6,524 bases of DNA from Lentzea sp. (GTDB lineage: Bacteria > Actinomycetota > Actinomycetes > Mycobacteriales > Pseudonocardiaceae): the NCBI GenBank assembly GCA_030146905.1, contig JASLAV010000650.1, positions 1 to 6,524 on the forward strand, written 5' to 3'. The notes under the pieces were generated by a model. The model was not told where the DNA came from. It saw only the letters and a list, made by a program, of their open reading frames with translations, and made no database searches. Below, piece after piece: positions 1 to 6,370 of this stretch. The position numbers were made by a program, and so were the translations under genes. Positions within the stretch are counted from its first letter, which is position 1, and each line of letters begins with the position of its first letter.

Positions 1-1
1 C

Positions 2-1951
2 CCCGCGCACGGCCGGCTGACCGTCTCCGAGTCCGCGACCGCGGCCACCGTGGCCGACCACCTGCGCGAGTCGCTCGGGCCGCCGTCCGACACGCTGCCG
101 GAGGGGTGGGCCGAGCAGCTCATCGTCGAGCTGATGGCGGCGGGACGCGGTGAGGTCGAAGGCGCTGAGTTCCTCAGGCTGCTGGCCGAGTACATCCGCG
201 CGAGTGCGCGCGCCGGGTGCGAGGCGGCGCGGTGGTGGCCGCCGCTGTTCGACCTGCATCGGTTCGTGACGACGCGCATCAGTGATGCGGCGATCATCAA
301 CGACCTGTGGTTGCGCGTGCAGCTCCTCGTCGGCGATGCGTTCGCCACGGACGCACGCTTCACCTACCTCTCGCACGAGCGCCACGACCAGACGGTGCGC
401 GAAGCGGGCCAGCGGCTCATCGCGTCACGGACCGTCGAGGAGCTCACGAGCGCCCTCACGCACGAGCTCCCCCGGCTCGGCATCCCCGGCTGCCACGTCA
501 TGGCGTACGAGAACGCGGGCACGGCACGCACGCTCGTCCGTTACGAGAACGGCGAGCTCAAGATTCCGCAGGACACCCCGTTCCCGGCCATCAACCTCAC
601 GCCGTACCCCTTCCGGCGGGACAAGCCGTTCAGCGCGCTGGTCGCCCCGCTCTACACCGACGAGGAACACCTCGGGTACGTCGTGTTCGAGGAGGGCCCC
701 GAGCTCGGCTGGATGTACGAGGCCGTGCAGCAGCAGCTCAGCAGCGCACTGCGCAGCATCCGTCTGATGCAGGAGCTGAAGGACGCGCGCGCACGGCTGG
801 AGGAACGCGTCGGCGAGACCGAGGCACAGCTGCGACAGGCGCAGAAGATGGAGGCCATCGGCAGGCTGACCGGTGGCATCGCGCACGACTTCAACAACAT
901 CCTCACCGTGGTGAACGGCAACAGCGAGATGCTGCTGCGGCGCACGCCGCCCGACGACCCGCGCCGCGCCGCCCTGGAGGACATCCGGCACGCGGGCGAA
1001 CGGGCGGCGAACCTGACGCGACAGCTGCTCGCGTTCACCCGCCAGCAGGTCCTGCACCCGCAGTCGCTCGACCTCAGGGAGAACCTCGCCAAGGTCCACT
1101 CGATGCTGCGCACGCTCGTCGGCGACCACATCGAGCTGGAGATGGACCTGCCGGCAACCGTCGCACGGGTGTGGGCGGACGCGGGCCAGGTCGAGCAGAT
1201 CCTGTTCAACCTCGCGGTGAACTCGCGCGACGCGATGCCCGACGGTGGTGTCCTGCGCATCTCGGTCGGGGACGCCGTCATCGGGGCAGGCGACACCGGC
1301 CGCATCGTCGGCGTGCGACCGGGCGACTACGTCGTGCTGCGCGTCCAGGACACGGGCGCGGGCATGGCGGCGGACGTGCAGGCGCAGGTCTTCGAGCCGT
1401 TCTTCACCACCAAGCCGGTCGGCAAGGGCACGGGTCTCGGCCTGTCGACGGTGTTCGGCATCGTGCAGCAGTCCGGTGGGCAGATCGAGCTGGTCAGCGC
1501 ACCGGGTGAAGGCACGACCGTCGAGGTCTACCTGCCGGTGCCCGTCGAACACGACGGCACCTCCGCGGCACCGCACGCGCGCCGTCCCGTCTCGCACCGG
1601 GGCACCGGAACCGTGCTGCTCGTCGAGGACGACGCCCAGGTGCGGGTCATGACGCGGCGCTCGCTGGAGACCGCCGGCTACGCGGTGATCGAGGCGGGCG
1701 ACGGCCAGGAGGCGCTGCAGCTGGCCACGGCGCACCGCAGCACGATCGACCTCGTGCTCACCGACGTCGTGATGCCGAAGATGGGCGGTCCCGAACTGGT
1801 CAGGCTGCTGCGCTCGACCGGTGCGGCGCCCGCGGTGATCTACATGTCCGGGTACACGACCGACGAGGTCCTCGACGACGAGGTGCTGATCACCAAGCCG
1901 TACGTGGAGTCGGAGCTGCTGGAGCGCGTCCGCGAGGTGCTGGCGCGCTGA
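2..1951 (+). CDS. Hybrid sensor histidine kinase/response regulator, 5' end off the window
   Basis: The frame is open from base 2 with no stop. A GTG at 50 is possible, but the gene most likely starts upstream, so this is a C-terminal fragment. Order seen: a helical segment; a GAF-like region (about 365-770) containing LYTDEEHLGYVVFEEGP; a coiled coil (about 776-860); HisKA with the H-box GGIAHDFNN and phosphoacceptor His at 884-886; HATPase with N-box NLAVNSRD (Asn at 1220), DTGAGM (Asp at 1349) and GTGLGL (1427 on); then a receiver domain (about 1610-1948) with acidic EDD at 1625-1633, phosphoacceptor Asp at 1763-1765 and conserved Lys at 1895-1897. All key residues for autophosphorylation and internal transfer are present. 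No transmembrane segment is visible in the fragment, so it looks cytosolic. From memory, the helical and GAF-like part resembles the linker of proteins with an N-terminal LacI/periplasmic-binding-like sensor; that missing domain is inference. Confidence 0.9.
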   Translation, partial: PAHGRLTVSESATAATVADHLRESLGPPSDTLPEGWAEQLIVELMAAGRGEVEGAEFLRLLAEYIRASARAGCEAARWWPPLFDLHRFVTTRISDAAIINDLWLRVQLLVGDAFATDARFTYLSHERHDQTVREAGQRLIASRTVEELTSALTHELPRLGIPGCHVMAYENAGTARTLVRYENGELKIPQDTPFPAINLTPYPFRRDKPFSALVAPLYTDEEHLGYVVFEEGPELGWMYEAVQQQLSSALRSIRLMQELKDARARLEERVGETEAQLRQAQKMEAIGRLTGGIAHDFNNILTVVNGNSEMLLRRTPPDDPRRAALEDIRHAGERAANLTRQLLAFTRQQVLHPQSLDLRENLAKVHSMLRTLVGDHIELEMDLPATVARVWADAGQVEQILFNLAVNSRDAMPDGGVLRISVGDAVIGAGDTGRIVGVRPGDYVVLRVQDTGAGMAADVQAQVFEPFFTTKPVGKGTGLGLSTVFGIVQQSGGQIELVSAPGEGTTVEVYLPVPVEHDGTSAAPHARRPVSHRGTGTVLLVEDDAQVRVMTRRSLETAGYAVIEAGDGQEALQLATAHRSTIDLVLTDVVMPKMGGPELVRLLRSTGAAPAVIYMSGYTTDEVLDDEVLITKPYVESELLERVREVLAR

Positions 1952-2341
1952 TCAGGAGGCCTGGGCCCGGCGCGCGACGGCGGCGCGGACCGTCTCGTCC
2001 AGCGCCTCGATGCGGAACGGCTTCTGCAGGTAGCCAGCGACCTCGTGCCCCGCGAACCGGCGTTCGAGCGACGTGCGGTCGTAACCGCTGGTCAGCACGA
2101 CCGGCACCGTGAGTCCCTCGCGCTCCAGCTGGGCCAGCACCTCTTCACCGGACAGGCCGGGCATGCTGTGGTCGAGCAGCATCGCGCCGATCTCCGCGCT
2201 GCGTCCGCGAAGGATCCCGATCGCCTCGACGCCGTCGCTGGCCTGCAGCACTGTGAAGCCCAGCTCCTCGAGCAGGCTGACGGTGTACCTCCGCACGGGG
2301 TCCTCGTCCTCGACCACGAGCACCAGCCCAGCTTGCGACAT
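1952..2341 (-). CDS. Stand-alone CheY-like receiver domain protein
   Basis: A 129-residue single receiver domain with no output domain. It has the N-terminal acidic cluster VVEDED (E11, D12, E13), phosphoacceptor D57 in LLDHSMP, switch residue T84 and K107 in QKPF, so it should accept phosphate. It would act in the cytosol by protein-protein contact, either as a relay intermediate or by modulating a kinase. The ATG at 2341 is chosen because the receiver fold begins five residues later. The in-frame extension to 2518 adds 59 residues with no domain character and uses ATA, CGA and AGG codons that are unusual here. No Shine-Dalgarno site precedes 2341, so translation may be leaderless. Its stop directly abuts the stop of the convergent hybrid kinase, with no room for a terminator. 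A functional link to that kinase is plausible but unproven. Confidence 0.88.
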   Translation of the reverse strand: MSQAGLVLVVEDEDPVRRYTVSLLEELGFTVLQASDGVEAIGILRGRSAEIGAMLLDHSMPGLSGEEVLAQLEREGLTVPVVLTSGYDRTSLERRFAGHEVAGYLQKPFRIEALDETVRAAVARRAQAS

Positions 2342-2373
2342 GCGGGCAAGTATGCCGGAAACTATTCGTGCCC

Positions 2374-2395
2374 TCAGCACCAGGTGCCGTGCTGA
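2374..2395. promoter_or_regulatory. Inverted repeat upstream of the lone receiver gene
   Basis: TCAGCAC at 2374-2380 and GTGCTGA at 2389-2395 form a perfect 7-bp inverted repeat around an 8-base spacer. A second palindrome, GCACC-A-GGTGC (2377-2387), overlaps it. The site lies 33-54 bp upstream of the receiver start, overlapping a weak -35-like CTGAGG (minus strand, 2377-2372) that is 17 bp from CATACT (2354-2349). This placement suits an operator, but an RNA hairpin is also possible. No trailing T-run is seen. Function is inference. Confidence 0.35.
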
Positions 2396-2519
2396 TTTCG
2401 AGAATTCTCCACCAGCTGCTCCATCAGGATGACATGGGCCATTTGGATCACACCATTGGTTGAGGGTCTGCGCTAACCTTCGCGGCACCGCTGCCGCTCC
2501 ACGCTGAGAAAGAGGCACC

Positions 2520-2527
2520 AGGAAAGG
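2520..2527 (+). promoter_or_regulatory. Ribosome binding site of the first DUF4360-type gene
   Basis: AGGAAAGG ends 8 bases before the ATG at 2536, which is ideal spacing. The GGAAAGG core recurs before the downstream paralogue, so the initiation region was probably duplicated with the gene. The 178 bp further upstream (2342-2519) hold the inverted repeat above and near-direct repeats CCATTTGG (2439-2446) and CCATTGG (2453-2459). I see no convincing sigma-70 promoter there; TAACCT at 2474-2479 is a possible -10 without a well-spaced -35. Confidence 0.75.
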
Positions 2528-2535
2528 CCAACTTC

Positions 2536-3162
2536 ATGCGCAAAGCGACGGCAGCAGCCGCTATGGCCGTGCTGTTCACATTGTCGTCCACACCCGCGCA
2601 CGCCGACGTGATTCCTTCGGAGCGGGTGACGGTCGACGTGGTGACGGTGAACGGTTCCGGGTGCAAGCAGGGCACCGCCGAAGTGGTCGTCTCGTCTGAC
2701 AACACTTCCTTCTGGGTGATCTACAGCGACTACCTCGCCCAGGCCGGCAAGGGTGCTCCTGCGACGGACTTCCGGAAGAACTGCCAGCTCAACCTGCAGA
2801 TCAACATCCCGCAGGGCTTCACGTACGGCATCGCGGAGGCGACCTACGCGGGCTACGGGCACATCGAACGCGGTGCCACCGGATACCAGTCGGTGAATTA
2901 CTACTTCCAGGGCCAAACGGCCACCAACACGTGGAAGCACACCTTCGCGGGGCCGTTCGACGACAACTGGTCGATCAGTCATCGAACGGAGTTCGCGGAC
3001 ATCGTCTACGCCCCGTGCGGCGAGAAGAAGAATCTCAACGTCAACAGCTCCCTGCGCGTTGACAAAGGAACCTCGGACTCCAATGCGAACAGTTTCATGA
3101 CGATGGACTACACGCGCGGGGAAGTGCGCACGCTCTATCACTTCTCCTGGAAGCGCTGCTGA
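2536..3162 (+). CDS. Secreted DUF4360-type protein, first of a tandem pair
   Basis: A 208-residue protein with a clear Sec signal peptide: basic start MRK, hydrophobic core to about residue 18, and AHA-D cleavage after A23. The mature part is rich in beta-type residues and carries VNGSGC, YSDYLAQ, FRKNCQLNL, PQGFTYGIA, NYYFQG, PCGEK and a terminal FSWKRC. I recognise these as features of the DUF4360 family of extracellular proteins; the biochemical role of the family is unknown to me. The mature protein has exactly four cysteines (C43, C83, C161, C208), all conserved in the neighbour, which suggests two disulfides after export. The ATG is fixed by the signal peptide and by AGGAAAGG eight bases upstream. 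It is probably co-transcribed with the paralogue 77 bp downstream. Confidence 0.9.
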   Translation: MRKATAAAAMAVLFTLSSTPAHADVIPSERVTVDVVTVNGSGCKQGTAEVVVSSDNTSFWVIYSDYLAQAGKGAPATDFRKNCQLNLQINIPQGFTYGIAEATYAGYGHIERGATGYQSVNYYFQGQTATNTWKHTFAGPFDDNWSISHRTEFADIVYAPCGEKKNLNVNSSLRVDKGTSDSNANSFMTMDYTRGEVRTLYHFSWKRC

Positions 3163-3239
3163 TTTCCACCCAGGCCGCCGCCACCTGATTCCACCGCCGC
3201 CGCCCCCACCCTCGCGAGACGCGTCGGAAAGGTGCACCC
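3163..3239 (+). other. C-rich spacer between the paired DUF4360-type genes, with the second gene's RBS
   Basis: A 77-bp spacer. Its first two thirds are C-rich and G-poor on the + strand; the complement of 3191-3210 is a run of G-pairs and G-tracts. No hairpin terminator is seen, so read-through from the first gene to the second is likely. GGAAAGG at 3226-3232 sits 7 bases before the ATG at 3240 and is the ribosome binding site of the second gene. Confidence 0.6.
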
Positions 3240-3869
3240 ATGATCAACGCGGTTGCCGCTGCCCTGCTCACCTCAGCCATCATCATCCCGCCCGGCGCGC
3301 CGAACGACACGCCGCCGCCCGACCACATCACGATCGACATCGTCACCGTGAACGGTTCCGGCTGCCCGGCGGGCACGGCGGCCGTCGCGGTGTCGGAGGA
3401 CAACAAGGCCTTCACCGTCACCTACAGCGACTACCTGGCCCAGGTCGGCGTCGGTGCGCTGCCCACGGCCTTCAGGAAGAACTGCCAGCTCAACCTGCGG
3501 GTGAACGTGCCGCAGGGCTTCACCTACGGCATCGCTCAAGCTGACTACAGAGGGTTCGCGCACCTGGAGCGCGGCTCCTACGCCATCCAGAAGGCCAACT
3601 ACTACTTCCAGGGCATGTCGCAGAACGACACGGCGACACACCGGTACAACGGTCCGCACAGCGACGACTGGCAGGCGACGGACACGACCGAGCTCGCCGC
3701 GATCGTCTACAGCCCGTGCGGCGAGAAGCGGAACTTCAACATCAACACGGAGCTCCGGGTCTACGCCGGCACGTCCGACACGACAACGACGACGAGCTTC
3801 GTCTCGATGGACTCGACCGACGGCGCCATCGACACGACCTACCGGTTCAGCTGGAAGACCTGCCCCTAG
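3240..3869 (+). CDS. DUF4360-type protein, second of a tandem pair, with atypical signal peptide
   Basis: A 209-residue paralogue of the preceding gene. By hand alignment about 59% of roughly 175 core positions are identical, with one single-residue insertion in a threonine-rich loop. VNGSGC, YSDYLAQ, FRKNCQLNL, PQGFTYGIA, NYYFQG, PCGEK and FSWK are shared, and all four cysteines are kept (C42, C82, C160, C208). The N-terminus has a short hydrophobic stretch (residues 4-16) but no Lys or Arg before it, and no sharp AxA site; cleavage after A13 is only possible. The ATG is the sole candidate, because this frame is closed by a stop at 3186 and no other start lies between. GGAAAGG with 7-base spacing supports it. 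A proline-rich linker (17-27) leads into the domain. The function of the family is unknown to me. A strong terminator follows 24 bp downstream. Confidence 0.9.
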   Translation: MINAVAAALLTSAIIIPPGAPNDTPPPDHITIDIVTVNGSGCPAGTAAVAVSEDNKAFTVTYSDYLAQVGVGALPTAFRKNCQLNLRVNVPQGFTYGIAQADYRGFAHLERGSYAIQKANYYFQGMSQNDTATHRYNGPHSDDWQATDTTELAAIVYSPCGEKRNFNINTELRVYAGTSDTTTTTSFVSMDSTDGAIDTTYRFSWKTCP

Positions 3870-3892
3870 CAATGCCCCCAGTAGTGCTGTGA

Positions 3893-3926
3893 CTACCGCA
3901 CGCGTCCGCACGGACGTGTGCGGTAG
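3893..3926 (+). terminator. Intrinsic hairpin terminator after the DUF4360-type pair
   Basis: CTACCGCACGCGTCC (3893-3907) pairs with GGACGTGTGCGGTAG (3912-3926) around a 4-base loop. This gives a 15-bp stem with a single G-U wobble. There is no U-tract, as is usual for terminators in high-GC actinobacteria. It lies 24 bp after the stop of the second DUF4360-type gene and 87 bp before the kinase start, so it separates the two transcription units. Because the stem is nearly perfect it could work in both directions, but no minus-strand gene ends here. Confidence 0.8.
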
Positions 3927-3936
3927 CACATATGTG
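3927..3936. repeat. 10-bp perfect palindrome abutting the terminator
   Basis: CACATATGTG is a perfect 10-bp palindrome starting on the base after the terminator stem. It is AT-richer than its surroundings and upstream of the kinase gene. It could be a small operator or part of a promoter, or it could be chance; nothing else identifies it. Confidence 0.3.
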
Positions 3937-3972
3937 AGAGGAGCGGCGTACCGATTCGCGTGTGAGGGCGTC

Positions 3973-4006
3973 TTACCCCCTGACGGGGCAGGTCGGGGTA
4001 AAGGGG
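3973..4006 (+). promoter_or_regulatory. Structured leader and ribosome site of the sensor kinase gene
   Basis: AAAGGGG at 4000-4006 lies 6 bases before the ATG at 4013 and serves as the ribosome site. Upstream, TTACCCC (3973-3979) is a perfect inverted repeat of GGGGTAA (3995-4001), which touches the ribosome site. The same C-run (3976-3980) could instead pair with GGGG at 3985-3988 or with the ribosome-site GGGG itself (4003-4006). Alternative folds that expose or hide the start are therefore possible; any regulatory role is inference. Confidence 0.4.
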
Positions 4007-4012
4007 CAACCA

Positions 4013-5269
4013 ATGCAAACCGCTGCATACGCGCAGTACGGTGAGGATCGGAAGGCTCACAGGGGAGGTCGGATCCTGACCACGGCGCTGCTCCCGGCCA
4101 GACGGTCGAAGGGAACATCGGCCGGCTCGCGCTGGCCGCTGAGTGGTGACTACCGCCAGGTCCTGGCCGACCTGGCGCTGATCCTCCTCGCCGTGCTCGA
4201 CGTCTGGCTGTTCGGGTTGTGGATCGAGGCCGACCCGATCACGGACCTCCCGCCGGTCGAGAGCTACCAGGTGTGGCTCAACTGGGTCGCGGTCGGCGCG
4301 CTGGCGCTGCGCCGCCGGTTCCCGTTCATCACCCTCGTGCTGACCATCCCCGGCTTCTTCGTCGGCTGGTCGCAGCTCGCCGCGATGATCGCCCTGTACT
4401 CGGTGGCGCGCCGCTACGTCGGCGGCTGGCAGACCGGCCTCGCCGCGGCACTGGTGTGGTTGTGCCGGTTCGTGGCCTGGCCGCCGCAGGAGCTCATCGA
4501 ACGGCCGGCGTCCGGCCACTTCCACTCGGCGATCTACGGCTTCCTGGTGGCGGGCCTGCCCATCGCGATCGGCCTGCTGGTCCACGCCCGGCAGGAGCTG
4601 TCGGACCGCATCGTCGAACTGGCCGAGTCGCGTGAGCGAGAACAGGTCCTGCACGCGCACGCCATCCGCGCCGACGAACGGGCGAAGCTCGCCCGCGAGA
4701 TGCACGACGTCGTGTCGCACCAGGTCAGCCTCATCGCCATGCAGGCAGGCGCGCTGCGCATGGCCGTCGCGGACGCGGAGCACAAGCAGGTCGCGGGCAC
4801 GATCCGCATGTTGTCGACGCGCACCCTCGACGAACTGCGCCAGCTCGTGTCGGTCCTGCGCACCACGGACGACACCCAGCCGGGCCTCGACGAGCTGCCC
4901 GAGCTGGCCGCCGACGCGGGTTTCGAGGTGAAGATCCAGCTCAAGGGGCCCGTCGAGGACCTGACGACCCCGGTGTCCGGCGCGGTGTACCGGACCGTGC
5001 AGGAGGCGTTGACCAACATCCGCAAGCACGCCGTGGGAGCGAGCGCGACCGTGCTCATCGACGCGCAGTACGACGACAACGTGCTGGTCGAGGTGCGCAA
5101 CACCGCGCCGTCCAGCCCGTCGTCCGCCCTGCCCAGCGGAGGCCACGGCCTTGTCGGCCTGCGCGAGCGCGCCACGTTGCTCGGCGGCGAGTTCTCGGCG
5201 GGTCCGACCGAGGACGGCGGCTTCCTGGTGACGGCGTCGTTCCCGAAGGAGCGCGTGGTCAGGAGTTGA
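4013..5269 (+). CDS. Membrane sensor histidine kinase, HisKA_3 (NarL/DesK) type
   Basis: A 418-residue kinase. The N-terminal half has about six hydrophobic segments (near residues 50-70, 87-100, 103-117, 119-132, 138-157, 172-191) joined by short arginine-rich loops, so the sensor is probably in or at the membrane. A charged helix (192-228) leads to the dimerisation helix with phosphoacceptor H231 in REMHDVVSH. The ATPase domain shows VQEALTNIRKHA (E331, N335) and GGHGLVGLRERA (377 on). The usual DxGxG position reads VRNTAP, a degeneracy I associate with this actinobacterial subfamily rather than with loss of function. It would phosphorylate a LuxR-type response regulator, but none is adjacent in the window. 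The ATG at 4013 is chosen for its AAAGGGG site 6 bases upstream; GTG at 3962 adds 17 residues and has no well-spaced site. The 3' end overlaps the convergent gene by 11 bp. Confidence 0.9.
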   Translation: MQTAAYAQYGEDRKAHRGGRILTTALLPARRSKGTSAGSRWPLSGDYRQVLADLALILLAVLDVWLFGLWIEADPITDLPPVESYQVWLNWVAVGALALRRRFPFITLVLTIPGFFVGWSQLAAMIALYSVARRYVGGWQTGLAAALVWLCRFVAWPPQELIERPASGHFHSAIYGFLVAGLPIAIGLLVHARQELSDRIVELAESREREQVLHAHAIRADERAKLAREMHDVVSHQVSLIAMQAGALRMAVADAEHKQVAGTIRMLSTRTLDELRQLVSVLRTTDDTQPGLDELPELAADAGFEVKIQLKGPVEDLTTPVSGAVYRTVQEALTNIRKHAVGASATVLIDAQYDDNVLVEVRNTAPSSPSSALPSGGHGLVGLRERATLLGGEFSAGPTEDGGFLVTASFPKERVVRS

Positions 5270-6359
5270 AGCGCCGGAACGCGTGGAACGACTGCTTGGG
5301 CTCCAACCGGTACGGCGAGTTCTCGTCGTCGAACCGCTCGCGCATCGTGCGCAACAAGCTGTAGGAGGCCATGTCGTAGTCGCGATCGCGGCACGTCGGG
5401 TGGTGCGGCGAGTCCGGTGAGATGACCGAGTACAGGTGCGCGCCCATCAGCTGCTCCGCCTCGAACACGCGGAGCATGCGCGCGATGTGGCCGGCCTGCT
5501 CGCGTTCGTCCCGCACGACACCGGGCTTGATCACCGGCGGGTCGGACTCGTAGTCGACCACGTCCCAGCCCATGCCCCCCGCCTCCGCCGCGCCCGTGAA
5601 GGTGCAGCAGCCGAACTCCAGGACCATGACCGGCTTGTTCCAGTGCCGGTACTGGCCGAGGTCCGCCGTGTACTCGGCGTCGGTCTCGAAGTGGTCGTAG
5701 TAGTCGAGGCCGACGACGTCGAACAACGACCAGTCGTTCCACTTCGCGTCGGCACCCGCGGCGGCGCCGTAGGTGATCCGGCCGCCGAACTCGCGGCGGC
5801 TGACCTCCACGGCCCGCGCCATGAACTCGCGGAACCTCCGCACCACCGCCGGCCACTCGGTCTCCGGCAGCGAGGCCATGTTCTCGATCCGCTCCAGGAA
5901 CGTGGCGCCGGGGACGATGCCGGGCGTGAACAGGAAGTGCTCGCAGCCGGTGACGAACGTGATCTCGTCGCCACGCCGCTTCCGCTCTGCCGTCCGAGCG
6001 GCCTCTGCCATGTGTCCGAGGACCTCGTCCTGCGGGTGGTCGTAGAGCCGCGGCTGGACGAACACCTCCATGCCGTGGCGCAGCGCCACGTCCGTCGTCT
6101 CGGCGAGCCGGCCGAGGTCGGTGCCGAACGCCGTGATGGACGGGCAGCGCAGGTCGCGCGCGATCATCCCGATCTCCCGTTCCAGCTGCCCGCGGCTCCA
6201 CCGCACCCGGCTCGACGGGTCACCGGCCGCGTGCACGACGCCGGTGTCGTAGCAGACGCCGCCGCGGAACCTCCCCGCCGCCGACGCCCTGCCCCCGCCG
6301 ATGCCCGCGAGCACGGCGGCTCCCGCGACGGACTTCAAGAACACCTTTCGGCTGATCAT
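5259..6359 (-). CDS. Probable Tat-exported TIM-barrel, glycoside-hydrolase-like protein
   Basis: A 366-residue protein. The N-terminus carries SRKVFLK (3-9), a near match to the twin-arginine motif SRRxFLK with Lys for the second Arg, then a glycine/alanine-rich core and an ASA-A cleavage region near residue 27. The mature part alternates strands and helices in the manner of a (beta/alpha)8 barrel. ITFVTGCEHF (E140) fits the acid/base position, LFDVVGLDYY (213-221) an inner strand, and VMVLEFG (E248) the nucleophile strand of clan-A retaining glycoside hydrolases; this assignment is inference. YDMASYSLLR and PKQSFHAF near the C-terminus resemble the last barrel strand and closing helix. Family number and substrate are not recognised. 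AGGGGGG (6369-6363) precedes the ATG by 3 bases. The gene is divergent from a TetR-type gene across 38 bp, which suggests control by that repressor. Confidence 0.75.
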   Translation of the reverse strand: MISRKVFLKSVAGAAVLAGIGGGRASAAGRFRGGVCYDTGVVHAAGDPSSRVRWSRGQLEREIGMIARDLRCPSITAFGTDLGRLAETTDVALRHGMEVFVQPRLYDHPQDEVLGHMAEAARTAERKRRGDEITFVTGCEHFLFTPGIVPGATFLERIENMASLPETEWPAVVRRFREFMARAVEVSRREFGGRITYGAAAGADAKWNDWSLFDVVGLDYYDHFETDAEYTADLGQYRHWNKPVMVLEFGCCTFTGAAEAGGMGWDVVDYESDPPVIKPGVVRDEREQAGHIARMLRVFEAEQLMGAHLYSVISPDSPHHPTCRDRDYDMASYSLLRTMRERFDDENSPYRLEPKQSFHAFRRFNS

Positions 6360-6370
6360 GTTCCCCCCTG

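Noticed and set aside
425..1735. Long open frame antisense to the hybrid kinase
   Set aside because: It is rich in Arg, Val, Leu and His from GC-rich complementary codons and has no domain. The sense frame has complete kinase and receiver motifs.
2342..2518. N-terminal extension of the lone receiver to an ATG at 2518
   Set aside because: The extra 59 residues have no domain features and rare-for-this-DNA codons. They would also overlap the leader of the divergent secreted-protein gene.
3985..4006. G-quadruplex on the + strand before the kinase
   Set aside because: Only three GGGG runs are close together; a fourth is not within normal loop distance.
3962..4012. GTG start for the membrane kinase
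   Set aside because: The nearest purine-rich site (3936-3943) is 18 bases away and the segment can fold into hairpins. ATG 4013 has a well-spaced AAAGGGG site.
3893..6201. Long minus-strand frames opposite the membrane kinase (3893-5146 and 4534-6201)
   Set aside because: They are low-complexity Arg/Ala/Gly/Asp-rich translations with no motif. They conflict with well-supported genes and even run through the terminator hairpin.
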